Below, piece after piece: positions 54,617-63,159 of a DNA stretch of 64,000 nucleotides. The notes under the pieces are model-generated. The model did not search any database and was not told the origin of the DNA. It was given only the letters and a program-made list of their open reading frames with translations. Both the position numbers and the translations under genes were made by a program. The stretch comes from Candidatus Colimorpha pelethequi (GTDB lineage: Bacteria; Bacteroidota; Bacteroidia; Bacteroidales; P3), in contig JAGHVO010000036.1 in the NCBI GenBank assembly GCA_018064245.1, positions 1 through 64,000 on the forward strand. The letters are read 5' to 3'. Within the stretch, counting starts at the first letter, position 1; each line of letters opens with the position of its first letter.

Positions 54617-57058
54617 TTATTCCCCAATTCTTTCCACATACCTTTTCAGCATCTCCATTTCCTTGCGCTTCATATAGTTTTCCATGAAAACATAGTCTGG
54701 CTCGCCTTCAGAATTTATGGGGAGCATGATGCTTTGACGCTTCATGCGTTCTCCGTTAAACTTATAGCCATATTGATATTTCACTTTTTGCTGAAGAATT
54801 GCTGACTTTATAAAAAGGTAAACAAACTTGTTATCAGCAAAATTTTTCAAATGCAAGCGTTTTACATCATCAGAAAAAACAGCTTCATACGGATGATAAA
54901 AGTTTTCGACGACACTTCCATTGTAATTTACGCCCAAAACATTTCTATCCAATGATTCATTTGTATTTGAAACAAATTCAGTAATCCCATTATTAGAATC
55001 TGTTGAGCCAATAAACGGACGATTTCCATTTTTCTGATTATCCTTAGTCAAACGGACACCTGAATTTACCGAAAAGACATCTTCAATACAGAAAGTTTTC
55101 CATTCCTTGTTATCCAACGATTCAACTTTCGGCAATTCACCAATTCGTTCCCTTTTTTCTGAATTATCAAACAAATACCCGCGTCCGTGGGCAATCATGT
55201 TAAACTCAAAAGTGAGGTAGTCGGCCATTGTCTTTTCAAAATCAGCCTCGGTCGGAATGTCCTCGTTGAAATAATAGAATGAATGTAGCCATTCATCATC
55301 AGCTTCAACGGTGGAAGTCACCATGAAGTCGTTGGTGGTATGCCTGCCCATCAGCCAACAGTCCAATAAGAGTTTCTTGCGTTCCTTGGCTTGCTCGGTC
55401 GGCAGCAGCCCCAAATGCGGAAACACCACAAAGCCGTCGTCCTTAAAGTTTATGAACTTGCTGTACTTGTTTTTTGGGTGCGGACGGTGTGCGGTGAAAA
55501 CGGCAATCACGGGATTTGTGCCAACGCCGTAGAAAGTCTGAGGATTCAAGGTAATCACGCCTTCCAAAGTATGGTTTTCCAGAATATAGCGTTTGTCGAT
55601 TTTGTCTTCCTTGGTTTTGCCTACCATAGTGCTTTGTGGCACAATCACCACGCAACGCGCGCCATCAGCCAACGAATCAAGCAAATGGCAGATGAATTTC
55701 AATTCAGCAAGTTCGGCTGTCGTCTTGCTTTTGCCTTGCGAATAAGGCGGATTCATGAAACCGACGGTAAAGTTTTTCTTTCGCAATTCCTCGGCTGGCT
55801 GTTTCAGAAAATCGGCACAAATCAGATTGCTTTTTCCATCGCCGCGCAAAATCATGTTGGTTGTGGCAATCGAAAACATATCGTCGCGTAACTCTATGCC
55901 ATGCAAACGCTCTTTCTTCACGGTACGCTGTTCGGTACGGCTCGCATTTTTCAGCATCCGGTGCATGGCCGAAATTAGGAAACCGCCCGTGCCGCAACAT
56001 GGGTCAAACACATTGTCGGTCGGTTTCAAATCGGCCAAATCGACAAAAAGCTCCGTAATGTGTTTCGGTGTCAGCACAACGCCCAATGTCTGTCCGTCGC
56101 CGCCGCTGTAACGGATAAACTCGCCATAGAAACGTCCCAAGACATCTTCAGGCGAATTGTTGCAAATGGCGGTGAGGATATTAGAATAAAGATATTCAGC
56201 AAAATAACGCAATGGCGACTTGCCTAATTTGGGACTGAACTCCGACAAATGCGGACGATTTTTTATCAGTCGGAACTGGTCGAGAACCTTTTCCTTTTTC
56301 ACTTGCGGCTGAACGTGAACGCTGTCCATGTGTTTTGAAAGGGCATCAAAAATCTTGTCGCCGTCGGTTTCTCCAGTTTCCTGCGAAGCGGTCAGTTGTT
56401 CCGTATCAAAATGCTGTTCCTGCAAGGCAAGCAAGATGGCAGAGACCACCAAAGGCTTTTCCGAATCGCCCAACTGTCCGTAATTGCGCAAATCCTCATG
56501 CAATTGTCCGGCACGTTTCAGAATCACTTCCAATTCCGCCTGTTCCACAGTCTTGCTGCCCAAGACCTCGGTGCGATAATAATTGGTGATTTTTTCAGCC
56601 GTAAAGTTCTCAAAACTCTTGACTTTTTTGAGAATCTGATAGCCGTTTTCGCTCACGAAAATCGGACGGATGATGATTCTTTCATCCTGCGTCCCCGAAC
56701 AGCCAAAGGCAAACACTTTTTTGAAATGCGTCTTTTCGATGATATTCAGGGCATAATGCAAGGCACCGTTTTCAGCGTAGTTGGTCACGCTCGATGTGTC
56801 CATCAGAAGCGTGTCCTCTCTTTCGTTCATGTATTTTGCCTGCTTCGTCTGGTCGGCCTTATCCTCGATGACGATGATAAACTCGCCAGATTGAGCGACA
56901 AATTCAGGAAATCCTGTTTTGCCCGTTCCGCGTTTCGAGGAGGTCTTGAGGGCTTCGTTGATTTCCTCAATCTGGCTGCCATTCATTGTAAAATCGAGGC
57001 CGGCGTTTGTGAGCAATTGCGCCACAATGAAATCGGTTTTCTTCTCGTAGTCAGTCAT
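54617..57058 (-). CDS. Type IIG restriction-modification enzyme (nuclease-methyltransferase-specificity)
   Basis: An 813-residue single-chain enzyme. Residues 50-67 (FPEF...IEDK) fit a PD-(D/E)xK-type nuclease in an HsdR_N-like domain. The N6-adenine methylase domain follows, with motif I DPCCGTGGF at 352-360 and motif IV NPPY at 436-439. From about 660 on there is a type I S-like target-recognition domain (FCIEDVFSVNSGVRLTKDN, GNRPFIGSTDSNNGITEF). The architecture fits a BcgI/type IIG enzyme that cuts and methylates DNA at one recognition site. The site cannot be read from sequence. Confidence 0.85.
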   Translation of the reverse strand: MTDYEKKTDFIVAQLLTNAGLDFTMNGSQIEEINEALKTSSKRGTGKTGFPEFVAQSGEFIIVIEDKADQTKQAKYMNEREDTLLMDTSSVTNYAENGALHYALNIIEKTHFKKVFAFGCSGTQDERIIIRPIFVSENGYQILKKVKSFENFTAEKITNYYRTEVLGSKTVEQAELEVILKRAGQLHEDLRNYGQLGDSEKPLVVSAILLALQEQHFDTEQLTASQETGETDGDKIFDALSKHMDSVHVQPQVKKEKVLDQFRLIKNRPHLSEFSPKLGKSPLRYFAEYLYSNILTAICNNSPEDVLGRFYGEFIRYSGGDGQTLGVVLTPKHITELFVDLADLKPTDNVFDPCCGTGGFLISAMHRMLKNASRTEQRTVKKERLHGIELRDDMFSIATTNMILRGDGKSNLICADFLKQPAEELRKKNFTVGFMNPPYSQGKSKTTAELAELKFICHLLDSLADGARCVVIVPQSTMVGKTKEDKIDKRYILENHTLEGVITLNPQTFYGVGTNPVIAVFTAHRPHPKNKYSKFINFKDDGFVVFPHLGLLPTEQAKERKKLLLDCWLMGRHTTNDFMVTSTVEADDEWLHSFYYFNEDIPTEADFEKTMADYLTFEFNMIAHGRGYLFDNSEKRERIGELPKVESLDNKEWKTFCIEDVFSVNSGVRLTKDNQKNGNRPFIGSTDSNNGITEFVSNTNESLDRNVLGVNYNGSVVENFYHPYEAVFSDDVKRLHLKNFADNKFVYLFIKSAILQQKVKYQYGYKFNGERMKRQSIMLPINSEGEPDYVFMENYMKRKEMEMLKRYVERIGE

Positions 57059-57094
57059 TTTTATCTTATTATTCGCATTTCTATTTTATGGAAA

Positions 57095-57102
57095 CAAAAA
57101 TA
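57095..57102 (-). promoter_or_regulatory. -7 promoter box (TATTTTTG) of the type IIG gene
   Basis: TATTTTTG lies 36 bases before the ATG at 57058. Confidence 0.6.
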
Positions 57103-57370
57103 GTATTTCCCCTCCAATTGTGTATCTTTTATTTAAGTTTACTTTTCCACAAATTCATCTCATTCGTTGCTCATTTTCAAGAATGCCTTTCAAAAAATGT
57201 TTTTGTTCAGTTGATTATTTTGACCTATAGGTAATTATAACATTTCTTCCAATTGGATTTATCTATATTGAGCGTGGGGGGCATTATGTTGCTTTGGGTC
57301 GTTTTATTTTTGCAAAAATAGCGTTTTTTCAAGTAAGATTTTCGGTGGTTATTTCTCCTCAATATTTTGC
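57103..57370. other. AT-rich gap without a gene
   Basis: About 270 bases (310 counting the promoter) between the type IIG start and the DUF1016 fragment. I see no gene and no repeat, apart from promoter elements at its left end. Confidence 0.55.
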
Positions 57371-57625
57371 TTAATCAAAAAAAACCTCAAGCACTTTCTT
57401 ATCAGTCAGTTGCAGCAAGTATGAAAAAAGTTTTCCCACCAGCTCATTGGGTGATGTCTGAAATTCGTCCGACAGTGTCGGACGATATCCAATCAACCAG
57501 TTTCGCAACGTAGCCATCTTATTGACTGCATTTAATGCCCGCGATTGTGCTTCACTGTGCAGTTGTCTTATGCTGTCTGTCAGTGTTTTGAAATCCAGTA
57601 TATTATGAGACAAATTGTTCTCCAT
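57371..57625 (-). pseudogene. DUF1016 (YhcG-like) protein with internal deletion
   Basis: An 84-codon ORF. The start matches the DUF1016 N-terminus (LHSEAQSRALNAVNKMATLRNWLIGY) and then jumps to a segment from the middle of the family (RPTLSDEFQTSPNELVGKLF). DUF1016/PDDEXK nuclease proteins are about 330-380 residues, so roughly three quarters is lost. Not likely to be functional. Confidence 0.65.
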
Positions 57626-57638
57626 CGTTTACTCCTCT

Positions 57639-57824
57639 TTAGTTCTTCACCAAAATGCCATTTTTTGATATGTTTGGCGATTTTAATGATATAAAATCAT
57701 AATATTCAGAAAATTGCAATGGCAAAATATTGACTTCCGCATAACGTCCTGTCAGCAGAACAGATTTTCCACTCACGAGTGGAAAATGTCTGGAAAGAAA
57801 AGCACTCAATTTTTGGAAAGCCAT
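57639..57824 (-). pseudogene. AAA_14/DUF4143 ATPase fragment
   Basis: A 61-codon ORF. SVLLTGRYAEVNILPLQFSEYYDF resembles the LSGRYVEI..LPLSFKEY segment of AAA_14 (DUF4143-linked) ATPases, which are about 380-430 residues. Walker motifs and the rest are missing. It ends 13 bases before the DUF1016 fragment. Confidence 0.55.
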
Positions 57825-57882
57825 TGCCAGTCATTAATTTGAAAGATTTTAGGTTCTTTGCTTCGTTTTCAATTATTTTTCG

Positions 57883-57891
57883 TAACTTTGC
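57883..57891 (+). promoter_or_regulatory. -7 promoter box (TAACTTTGC) of the nitroreductase gene
   Basis: TAACTTTGC, 24 bases before the ATG at 57916. It marks the return to core-type sequence. Confidence 0.75.
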
Positions 57892-57915
57892 AGATTGCAA
57901 AAATACAAAAAAACT

Positions 57916-58671
57916 ATGGATACGATTAAACAAATTAACAACCATCGCTCAATACGCCGATTTCAAGACCGTGCCATAGAACCCGCATTACTTGACGAAA
58001 TTCTCACCTGTGGCCTTCGCGCGTCGAACACAGGAAACATGCAAATATACAGCATTATTGTCACACAAGAGCCCAAGCTACGCAAAAAGCTATCCGATTT
58101 GCACTTTGGGCAAGGAGCCTCGGCGCCTTTGCATCTTACCGTATGCGTGGACATCAACCGATACCACCATTGGTGCCGTATGCGTGGCTGCGACGAGCCT
58201 TACGACAACCTTTTGTGGCTGCTGAGCGGCACCGTCGATGCCTCACTCTGCGCCCAAAACATCTGCATTGCCGCCGAATCGAAAGGGTTGGGAATCTGCT
58301 ATCTGGGAACTGTTCTATACAATACCGAAGCCATCGCAAAACTGCTGAACATACCCCAAGGCGTAGTTCCCGTGATTTCCATTGCCATGGGCTATCCCGA
58401 CGAACAGCCTGCGTTAAGTGAACGGTTGGAGCTTGAGGGAATTGTCCACAATGAGACCTACCACGACTACAGCGACGATGACATTGACCGCATACATCAA
58501 GTTCGCGAGGAGTTTCCGTTCAACCAAGAAATGGTACGCCAGAACGGGACCCGCAACCTGGCGGAAATCTTCACCAAAATACGCTATCCAAAGAAAGACA
58601 ACATCGCCATTTCCAAATCGCTCTACGATTTTATCCAAAATAATTTTTGTAAAATCAACCCCAATCACTAG
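57916..58671 (+). CDS. Nitroreductase-family NAD(P)H oxidoreductase
   Basis: A 251-residue flavoprotein of the NfsA/FRP type. It starts MDTIKQINNHRSIRRFQDR, where the RSIRRF part binds FMN, and continues with LRASNTGNMQIYSIIV and ESKGLGICYLGTV near residues 120-132. The family reduces quinones or nitro compounds using FMN. The natural substrate is unknown. The acyl-CoA synthetase gene follows after 23 bases of CACTAGTAACTAATCAC words and is probably co-transcribed. Confidence 0.9.
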   Translation: MDTIKQINNHRSIRRFQDRAIEPALLDEILTCGLRASNTGNMQIYSIIVTQEPKLRKKLSDLHFGQGASAPLHLTVCVDINRYHHWCRMRGCDEPYDNLLWLLSGTVDASLCAQNICIAAESKGLGICYLGTVLYNTEAIAKLLNIPQGVVPVISIAMGYPDEQPALSERLELEGIVHNETYHDYSDDDIDRIHQVREEFPFNQEMVRQNGTRNLAEIFTKIRYPKKDNIAISKSLYDFIQNNFCKINPNH

Positions 58672-58694
58672 TAACTAATCACTAGTACACAATT

Positions 58695-60554
58695 ATGACC
58701 ATAGAGATTACACGCACATTCGACCTACTCGACCACCTTGTGAACAATTTCCCCAAGGAGGACATCTTGGCTGGCAAAGTAGATAAAGAATGGGTAAAAT
58801 ACAGTTCCCAGGATTATTACAAATACGCACATTACCTCGCCTATGGCTTTGTAGATATGGGCTGGATACCTGGCGACAAAATCATCACCCTGTCGAACAA
58901 CTGCCCTGAGTGGAATTTTGTGGATATGGCACTTGCCATGTCGGGCATCATCCATGTGCCTGTATATCCGACACTTTCCACCGACAATTACTTGCATATC
59001 TTCACCCACAGCGAGGCCAAGGCTATTTTTGTGAGCAGCAACCTCTTGCTGCGCCGCATCACCCCCGCCTTGCAGAAGATGGAGAATCCTCCTCAAATTT
59101 TCACCCTCGCCCCAATCGAAGGACAGCGTTCTGTGCTTGAGATTCTCCGATCTGGAATCGCCACGCGAGAGCACAACTTGCCCATCATTGAGGAGCGCAA
59201 AGCCAACATCAAACCAGACGACTGGGTGACGCTCATCTACACCTCAGGGACCACGGGCGACCCCAAAGGCGTAATGCTCTCACACCGCAACCTCTGCAGC
59301 AATTTCCTCGCCCACGCCAAGGTGGACATCATGGACTCGAACTGCAGGGTGCTCAGTTTTCTGCCGCTCAACCACATGTACGAGCGTAGCATGAACTACC
59401 ACTTCCAATATCTCGGAATCAGCATTTACTATGCCGAAAGCATGGGCACCATCGCCCAAAACCTCGCCGAGATACACGCCCACGGATTCTGTGCCGTACC
59501 GCGTGTGCTGGAAATGTTCTACGACAAGCTCTATGCCGCCGGCAAGGACCTCAAGGGCATCAAAAAGAAAATCTATTTCCGTGCATTCAAGCATGGCGCA
59601 CGATACGACTACACACTCATCAAACGTGTCTCTATCTGGTTCCAACTCAAGCAACTTTTCTACGACAGATTGGTTTACCGTCATTGGCGGGAACGCTTCG
59701 GAGGCAACCGACTGACTGTCATTAGTGGCAGCAGCGGCATCCAAGAGCGCATGATACGTCTTTTCTCGGCGGCAGGCATCAACATCTACGAGGGCTACGG
59801 ACTTTCGGAGACCTCCCCTGTCATTGCCGTCAACAACCCCCACGACGGATATGTCCGTTTGGGAACCGTAGGTCCAGTATTGAAAGGCGTTGAGGTGAAA
59901 TTTGCCGAAGACGGCGAAATACTCACCAAAGGTCCGCACGTAATGCTCGGATACTACAAAGATCCCGAATATACAGCCCAAGTCATCGACTCCGAAGGCT
60001 GGCTCCACACGGGCGATGTCGGCGTTTTCGTAGGCGGCAGATATCTCAAGATTACCGACCGCAAGAAAGACATTTTCAAGCTCTCCGCCGGGAAATATGT
60101 CGCTCCGCAAATCATTGAGAACAAGTTGCGAGAGTCGGAATACATCGACCAAGTCATGGTTGTTGGCGCCAACGAGAAATATGCCGCAGCCATCATCTCG
60201 CCGAACTTCAACACGCTGCACTACTGGGCTTTGAAATACCACCTGCACTATCGCGACAACGCACAGTTGCTCGCCCTGCCGCAGACGGTTGAGAAATTCA
60301 AGAAAGTGATAGAAGAGCTGAACAAGAATTTCGCGGCGCACGAACAAATCAAAGCATTCCGCGTAGTGACCGAAGAGTGGACCACAGCGAACGGACTGCT
60401 CTCTCCCACGCTGAAAATCAAGCGCGGACCGCTGACAACCAAGTATAAAGACCTTATCGCAGAGATTTACGGAAAAGAAGAACTGCACGGCGGATTCCTC
60501 AGTGCCTTCCGTCAGGTAGAACTGCCCTCGATGCCGTGGAGAAAGAATAGCTAA
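58695..60554 (+). CDS. Long-chain fatty acid-CoA ligase (AMP-binding)
   Basis: A 619-residue adenylate-forming enzyme of the FAA1/FadD type. The AMP-binding motif is TLIYTSGTTGDPKGVMLSHRN near residues 180-200; GYGLSETSPVIAVN near 380 and GWLHTGDVG near 435 are also present, with KITDRKKDIFKLSAGKYVAPQ as the hinge. It activates fatty acids with ATP and CoA. A membrane-associated cytosolic role in lipid uptake or recycling is likely. Length matches the family. Confidence 0.95.
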   Translation: MTIEITRTFDLLDHLVNNFPKEDILAGKVDKEWVKYSSQDYYKYAHYLAYGFVDMGWIPGDKIITLSNNCPEWNFVDMALAMSGIIHVPVYPTLSTDNYLHIFTHSEAKAIFVSSNLLLRRITPALQKMENPPQIFTLAPIEGQRSVLEILRSGIATREHNLPIIEERKANIKPDDWVTLIYTSGTTGDPKGVMLSHRNLCSNFLAHAKVDIMDSNCRVLSFLPLNHMYERSMNYHFQYLGISIYYAESMGTIAQNLAEIHAHGFCAVPRVLEMFYDKLYAAGKDLKGIKKKIYFRAFKHGARYDYTLIKRVSIWFQLKQLFYDRLVYRHWRERFGGNRLTVISGSSGIQERMIRLFSAAGINIYEGYGLSETSPVIAVNNPHDGYVRLGTVGPVLKGVEVKFAEDGEILTKGPHVMLGYYKDPEYTAQVIDSEGWLHTGDVGVFVGGRYLKITDRKKDIFKLSAGKYVAPQIIENKLRESEYIDQVMVVGANEKYAAAIISPNFNTLHYWALKYHLHYRDNAQLLALPQTVEKFKKVIEELNKNFAAHEQIKAFRVVTEEWTTANGLLSPTLKIKRGPLTTKYKDLIAEIYGKEELHGGFLSAFRQVELPSMPWRKNS

Positions 60555-60555
60555 G

Positions 60556-60667
60556 TGTTGAGTATTAAGTATTAAGCATTAAGCATTAAGGATCAAATAG
60601 TTGAACCTTACAAACTCCTAATTTTCTAATCTTCCAATCCCCAAATCAGCGATTCAACGATCTCCAA
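60556..60667. repeat. Intergenic word-repeat tract (AAGTATTAAGTATTAAGC)
   Basis: GAGTATTAAGTATTAAGCATTAAGCATTAAGG units followed by CTAATTTTCTAATCTTCC and CAATCACTGATTCC words between two convergent genes. No hairpin terminator is obvious. Confidence 0.85.
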
Positions 60668-61654
60668 TCACTGATTCCTTATCTTATTGCCGAGGATAAA
60701 GCCGAAAATACCCGTCAGGATGATGCCGATGGTCGTTTGGACCACATTCAGCATATCCACAAAGGGAGAGACGTTGCAAATCACCTCCGAGTCCATTCCC
60801 GCCATATTCTTGAGGCTGACGGCAAGCGCTTCGCCATACTCCAGCAATGAAACATTAGAGCAGAACAGCCAAGCGAAAAGAAATACGGTAACGACGTAAG
60901 TAACAACCATTTTCGTCATACTCTCGCCATAGCCGAAGAGCAAATCGGACATTGAATTGGTGAAGATATGCCACACATTCTTCATCTTTCGCTTAAACGG
61001 CACACTATCGTCGAACAATTCGGCAATCATACGCCTACATTCCATTTTTCGACCCTTGACATAGGCCCAGTTGCCGTCGGAAATAAAGCCGCGACCAGTC
61101 CACAACGCGTTGAAATTCTTATAGATTTCCTCCGCTTCGCCCCATCTGTGACTCAAAGCCTCGTCGGGGCTCCATGCCGACTGCGTATTGGAGTCGTTGG
61201 TACGCTCACAAAGGCAATGGTTGTGCCACTCAACCAAGAAGATACGCCAAGCCTTCAAGTCTTGTTGAATAAGTCGCCCATCAACAATATTCTCACGTTT
61301 TATGAATGCCGAATCGCCGAAATAAGTCTTGTTGAGGCTGCAGTTTCGGACTTGGGAATGGTTGAAGAGAATGATTCCATCGAAGAAAGTACGGTAAAAG
61401 TCACAGTTTTCGATAGCCGCATCCTCGAAGGTTCCGTTTTCGATGGTAGCATACCTGAAATCCGTCCAACTCAACTTAGCGCCGCGAAAACGGCATCCAG
61501 AAACGGTAGCCTTCTTAAAGGAAGAAGACCTGATGTCGGCCTTGTCGAAATTACACGACACAAGTTCCGTTTCGGAAAAATCATATCCGTCAAGGATTTT
61601 CCCCGAAAAATCCTTGTTCTCAAGCCGCTGACCCTTAAAAATTTTCTCATCCAT
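60668..61654 (-). CDS. Pentapeptide-repeat protein with C-terminal channel-like membrane domain
   Basis: A 328-residue protein. Residues 1-120 are pentapeptide repeats (KDFSGKILDGYDFSE, LVSCNFDKADIRSSSFKKATV), a right-handed beta-helix. A cytoplasmic helical linker follows. The C-terminal part has two helices and a re-entrant-like stretch (YVVTVFLFAWLFCSN, then LNVVQTTIGIILTGIFGFILGN), as in Ion_trans_2-type channels, but no TVGYG-like filter is present. The role is unknown. ATG at 61654 is used; a GTG at 61666 is also possible. Confidence 0.75.
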   Translation of the reverse strand: MDEKIFKGQRLENKDFSGKILDGYDFSETELVSCNFDKADIRSSSFKKATVSGCRFRGAKLSWTDFRYATIENGTFEDAAIENCDFYRTFFDGIILFNHSQVRNCSLNKTYFGDSAFIKRENIVDGRLIQQDLKAWRIFLVEWHNHCLCERTNDSNTQSAWSPDEALSHRWGEAEEIYKNFNALWTGRGFISDGNWAYVKGRKMECRRMIAELFDDSVPFKRKMKNVWHIFTNSMSDLLFGYGESMTKMVVTYVVTVFLFAWLFCSNVSLLEYGEALAVSLKNMAGMDSEVICNVSPFVDMLNVVQTTIGIILTGIFGFILGNKIRNQ

Positions 61655-61668
61655 AGTTGAAGTCACTT

Positions 61669-62313
61669 TTAGTCAAACATTACACGAGGATTCATTGTCG
61701 AAGGACTGCGCCACTGGATGCCATGTTTGGCGAGCACAGCCTTCTTGGTGCTCCAGTAAGAAAAACAGAAACCCATTCCTTTAGGTTCATTCTTAAGCAC
61801 ACGGTCGCATTCCAATTCCACCTCATAGATGCAGCGTTCCCAAGCTTCTGACCTCTCGACAGGATCGAACTTGAGCGAAACGCCATACATTCTGCACCAT
61901 TCCTCCATAGAAATTTCAGGATTGAGATAATCCAGCGTTTTCTTGATCTTTTTCTCGTGGATTTCAGCAGAATAGCACCTCTCGAAAGTTTCAGGGGCGC
62001 CTTTATATCCGTCAATATCCATATCTTCAGCAAGATCCTCGTCACTGATAAGCGAGAACAATTCCCGCTGATACTCCATCACTTCCTTGAAAAAACGAGC
62101 GCAATTCCTTTCAGGCATACAGTCCATCATCTTGCCAAGCAGAACGATACGCGTATAAGGAGTCAATTCCCCCTTGACACGCAACGGAAGTTCATCCTTC
62201 ATCAAGGCGAAAGCCTCATGTCCCAACGGGATGTTCTTCCAAAAGGCATTGTAGCTGTCGCTGTTTTCAACCATTTGGGAAAAAATCTTTCCAAGTTTCT
62301 TCAAATTATCCAT
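61669..62313 (-). CDS. Hypothetical protein of the PP2C cluster
   Basis: A 214-residue soluble protein, rich in acidic residues, with no signal or membrane segment (MDNLKKLGKIFSQMVENSDS, ending NPRVMFD). I do not recognise it. It lies between the DUF1963 gene and the pentapeptide gene with short gaps, so it is probably in the same transcript. The ORF track starts at a TTG 17 codons earlier, which is possible; the ATG at 62313 is used. Confidence 0.65.
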   Translation of the reverse strand: MDNLKKLGKIFSQMVENSDSYNAFWKNIPLGHEAFALMKDELPLRVKGELTPYTRIVLLGKMMDCMPERNCARFFKEVMEYQRELFSLISDEDLAEDMDIDGYKGAPETFERCYSAEIHEKKIKKTLDYLNPEISMEEWCRMYGVSLKFDPVERSEAWERCIYEVELECDRVLKNEPKGMGFCFSYWSTKKAVLAKHGIQWRSPSTMNPRVMFD

Positions 62314-62373
62314 ATTTGTGAATGATGTATTGCTGATTTGAAATCCGTTGTATGGAATTTTCAAGTATGATTT

Positions 62374-63012
62374 TCAGCATGAATAGAGACATCCGACAGT
62401 CTGATGCCAGTCTCGTCCAAGCAACTGTGATTTGCGCAAGAGCAAAAAGAGCATGCCACAATCATAGAAACGAAGGTTCCAATCGTCGTTCTCGTCCACC
62501 TGAAGCAAAGAGACATAGTCATCGTCGTATTCTTCATTAATATCAATTATATATGGTCTTCCCAAGAGTTTGAACCCCTCGTCGCAAGCTCCGCAAAGTT
62601 CAAAATCCAGTTTTTCGGCTGGCATGAAAACCGATTCTCCACTATCATCCCAAAACATCTCGTACGGTTCAAGGTGCTCGCACGATGGGCTATACATCAC
62701 ACGCACGTTCTCGGAAGGCCATTCACCCATCGGAGTGTGCAGCGGACAGTTCAAACCCAGAAAGTAATCCACAGCGGCGAAAAAGTAGAGCATTCCCTCG
62801 TGCGGAAGCAGTCCGTCGGAATCAAGAGCCGCAATGTCCTGACAGCGAATTTGACAGAGGAACGTAAGCGGTTCGTCCCATTCGTCACCATCTTCCCGAC
62901 AATGAACAACAGGATACGGCGACCCTTGGGGCAAGTCGGGCGCGCCCCACCACTTGCTCTGGCCTGTCAGTGAGTCGGAAGTATTTGAAAATATCAGTTT
63001 TATTGAATACAT
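62374..63012 (-). CDS. DUF1963 protein
   Basis: A 212-residue protein with the DUF1963 pattern: SKWWGAPDLPQGSPYP, LTFLCQIRCQDIAALD, GMLYFFAAVDYF and later QVDENDDWNLRFYDCGMLFLLLR. DUF1963 (YwqG family) proteins are common in Bacteroidota and often linked with contact-dependent or polymorphic toxin immunity, but their function is unknown. Upstream is a long repeat tract. Confidence 0.8.
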   Translation of the reverse strand: MYSIKLIFSNTSDSLTGQSKWWGAPDLPQGSPYPVVHCREDGDEWDEPLTFLCQIRCQDIAALDSDGLLPHEGMLYFFAAVDYFLGLNCPLHTPMGEWPSENVRVMYSPSCEHLEPYEMFWDDSGESVFMPAEKLDFELCGACDEGFKLLGRPYIIDINEEYDDDYVSLLQVDENDDWNLRFYDCGMLFLLLRKSQLLGRDWHQTVGCLYSC

Positions 63013-63016
63013 TGTG

Positions 63017-63122
63017 TTGTTGAACTGTTGATTTGTTGATTTGTTGATTTGAAGATTGGGAGATTGGGAGATTGGGAGATTGTGAAGGGTACTTTCCTAA
63101 TCACTAGTCACTAATCACTATT
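63017..63122. repeat. Intergenic word-repeat tract (TTGTTGATTTGTTGATTTG, GGGAGATT)
   Basis: Units of TTGATTTGTTGATTTG, then three copies of ATTGGGAG, then CTAATCACTAGTCACTAATCAC. It separates the DUF1963 gene from the PP2C gene. Confidence 0.9.
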
Positions 63123-63159
63123 TAAGGGTTAAATTCTTTTACCTTTAAACTTTTCAATT

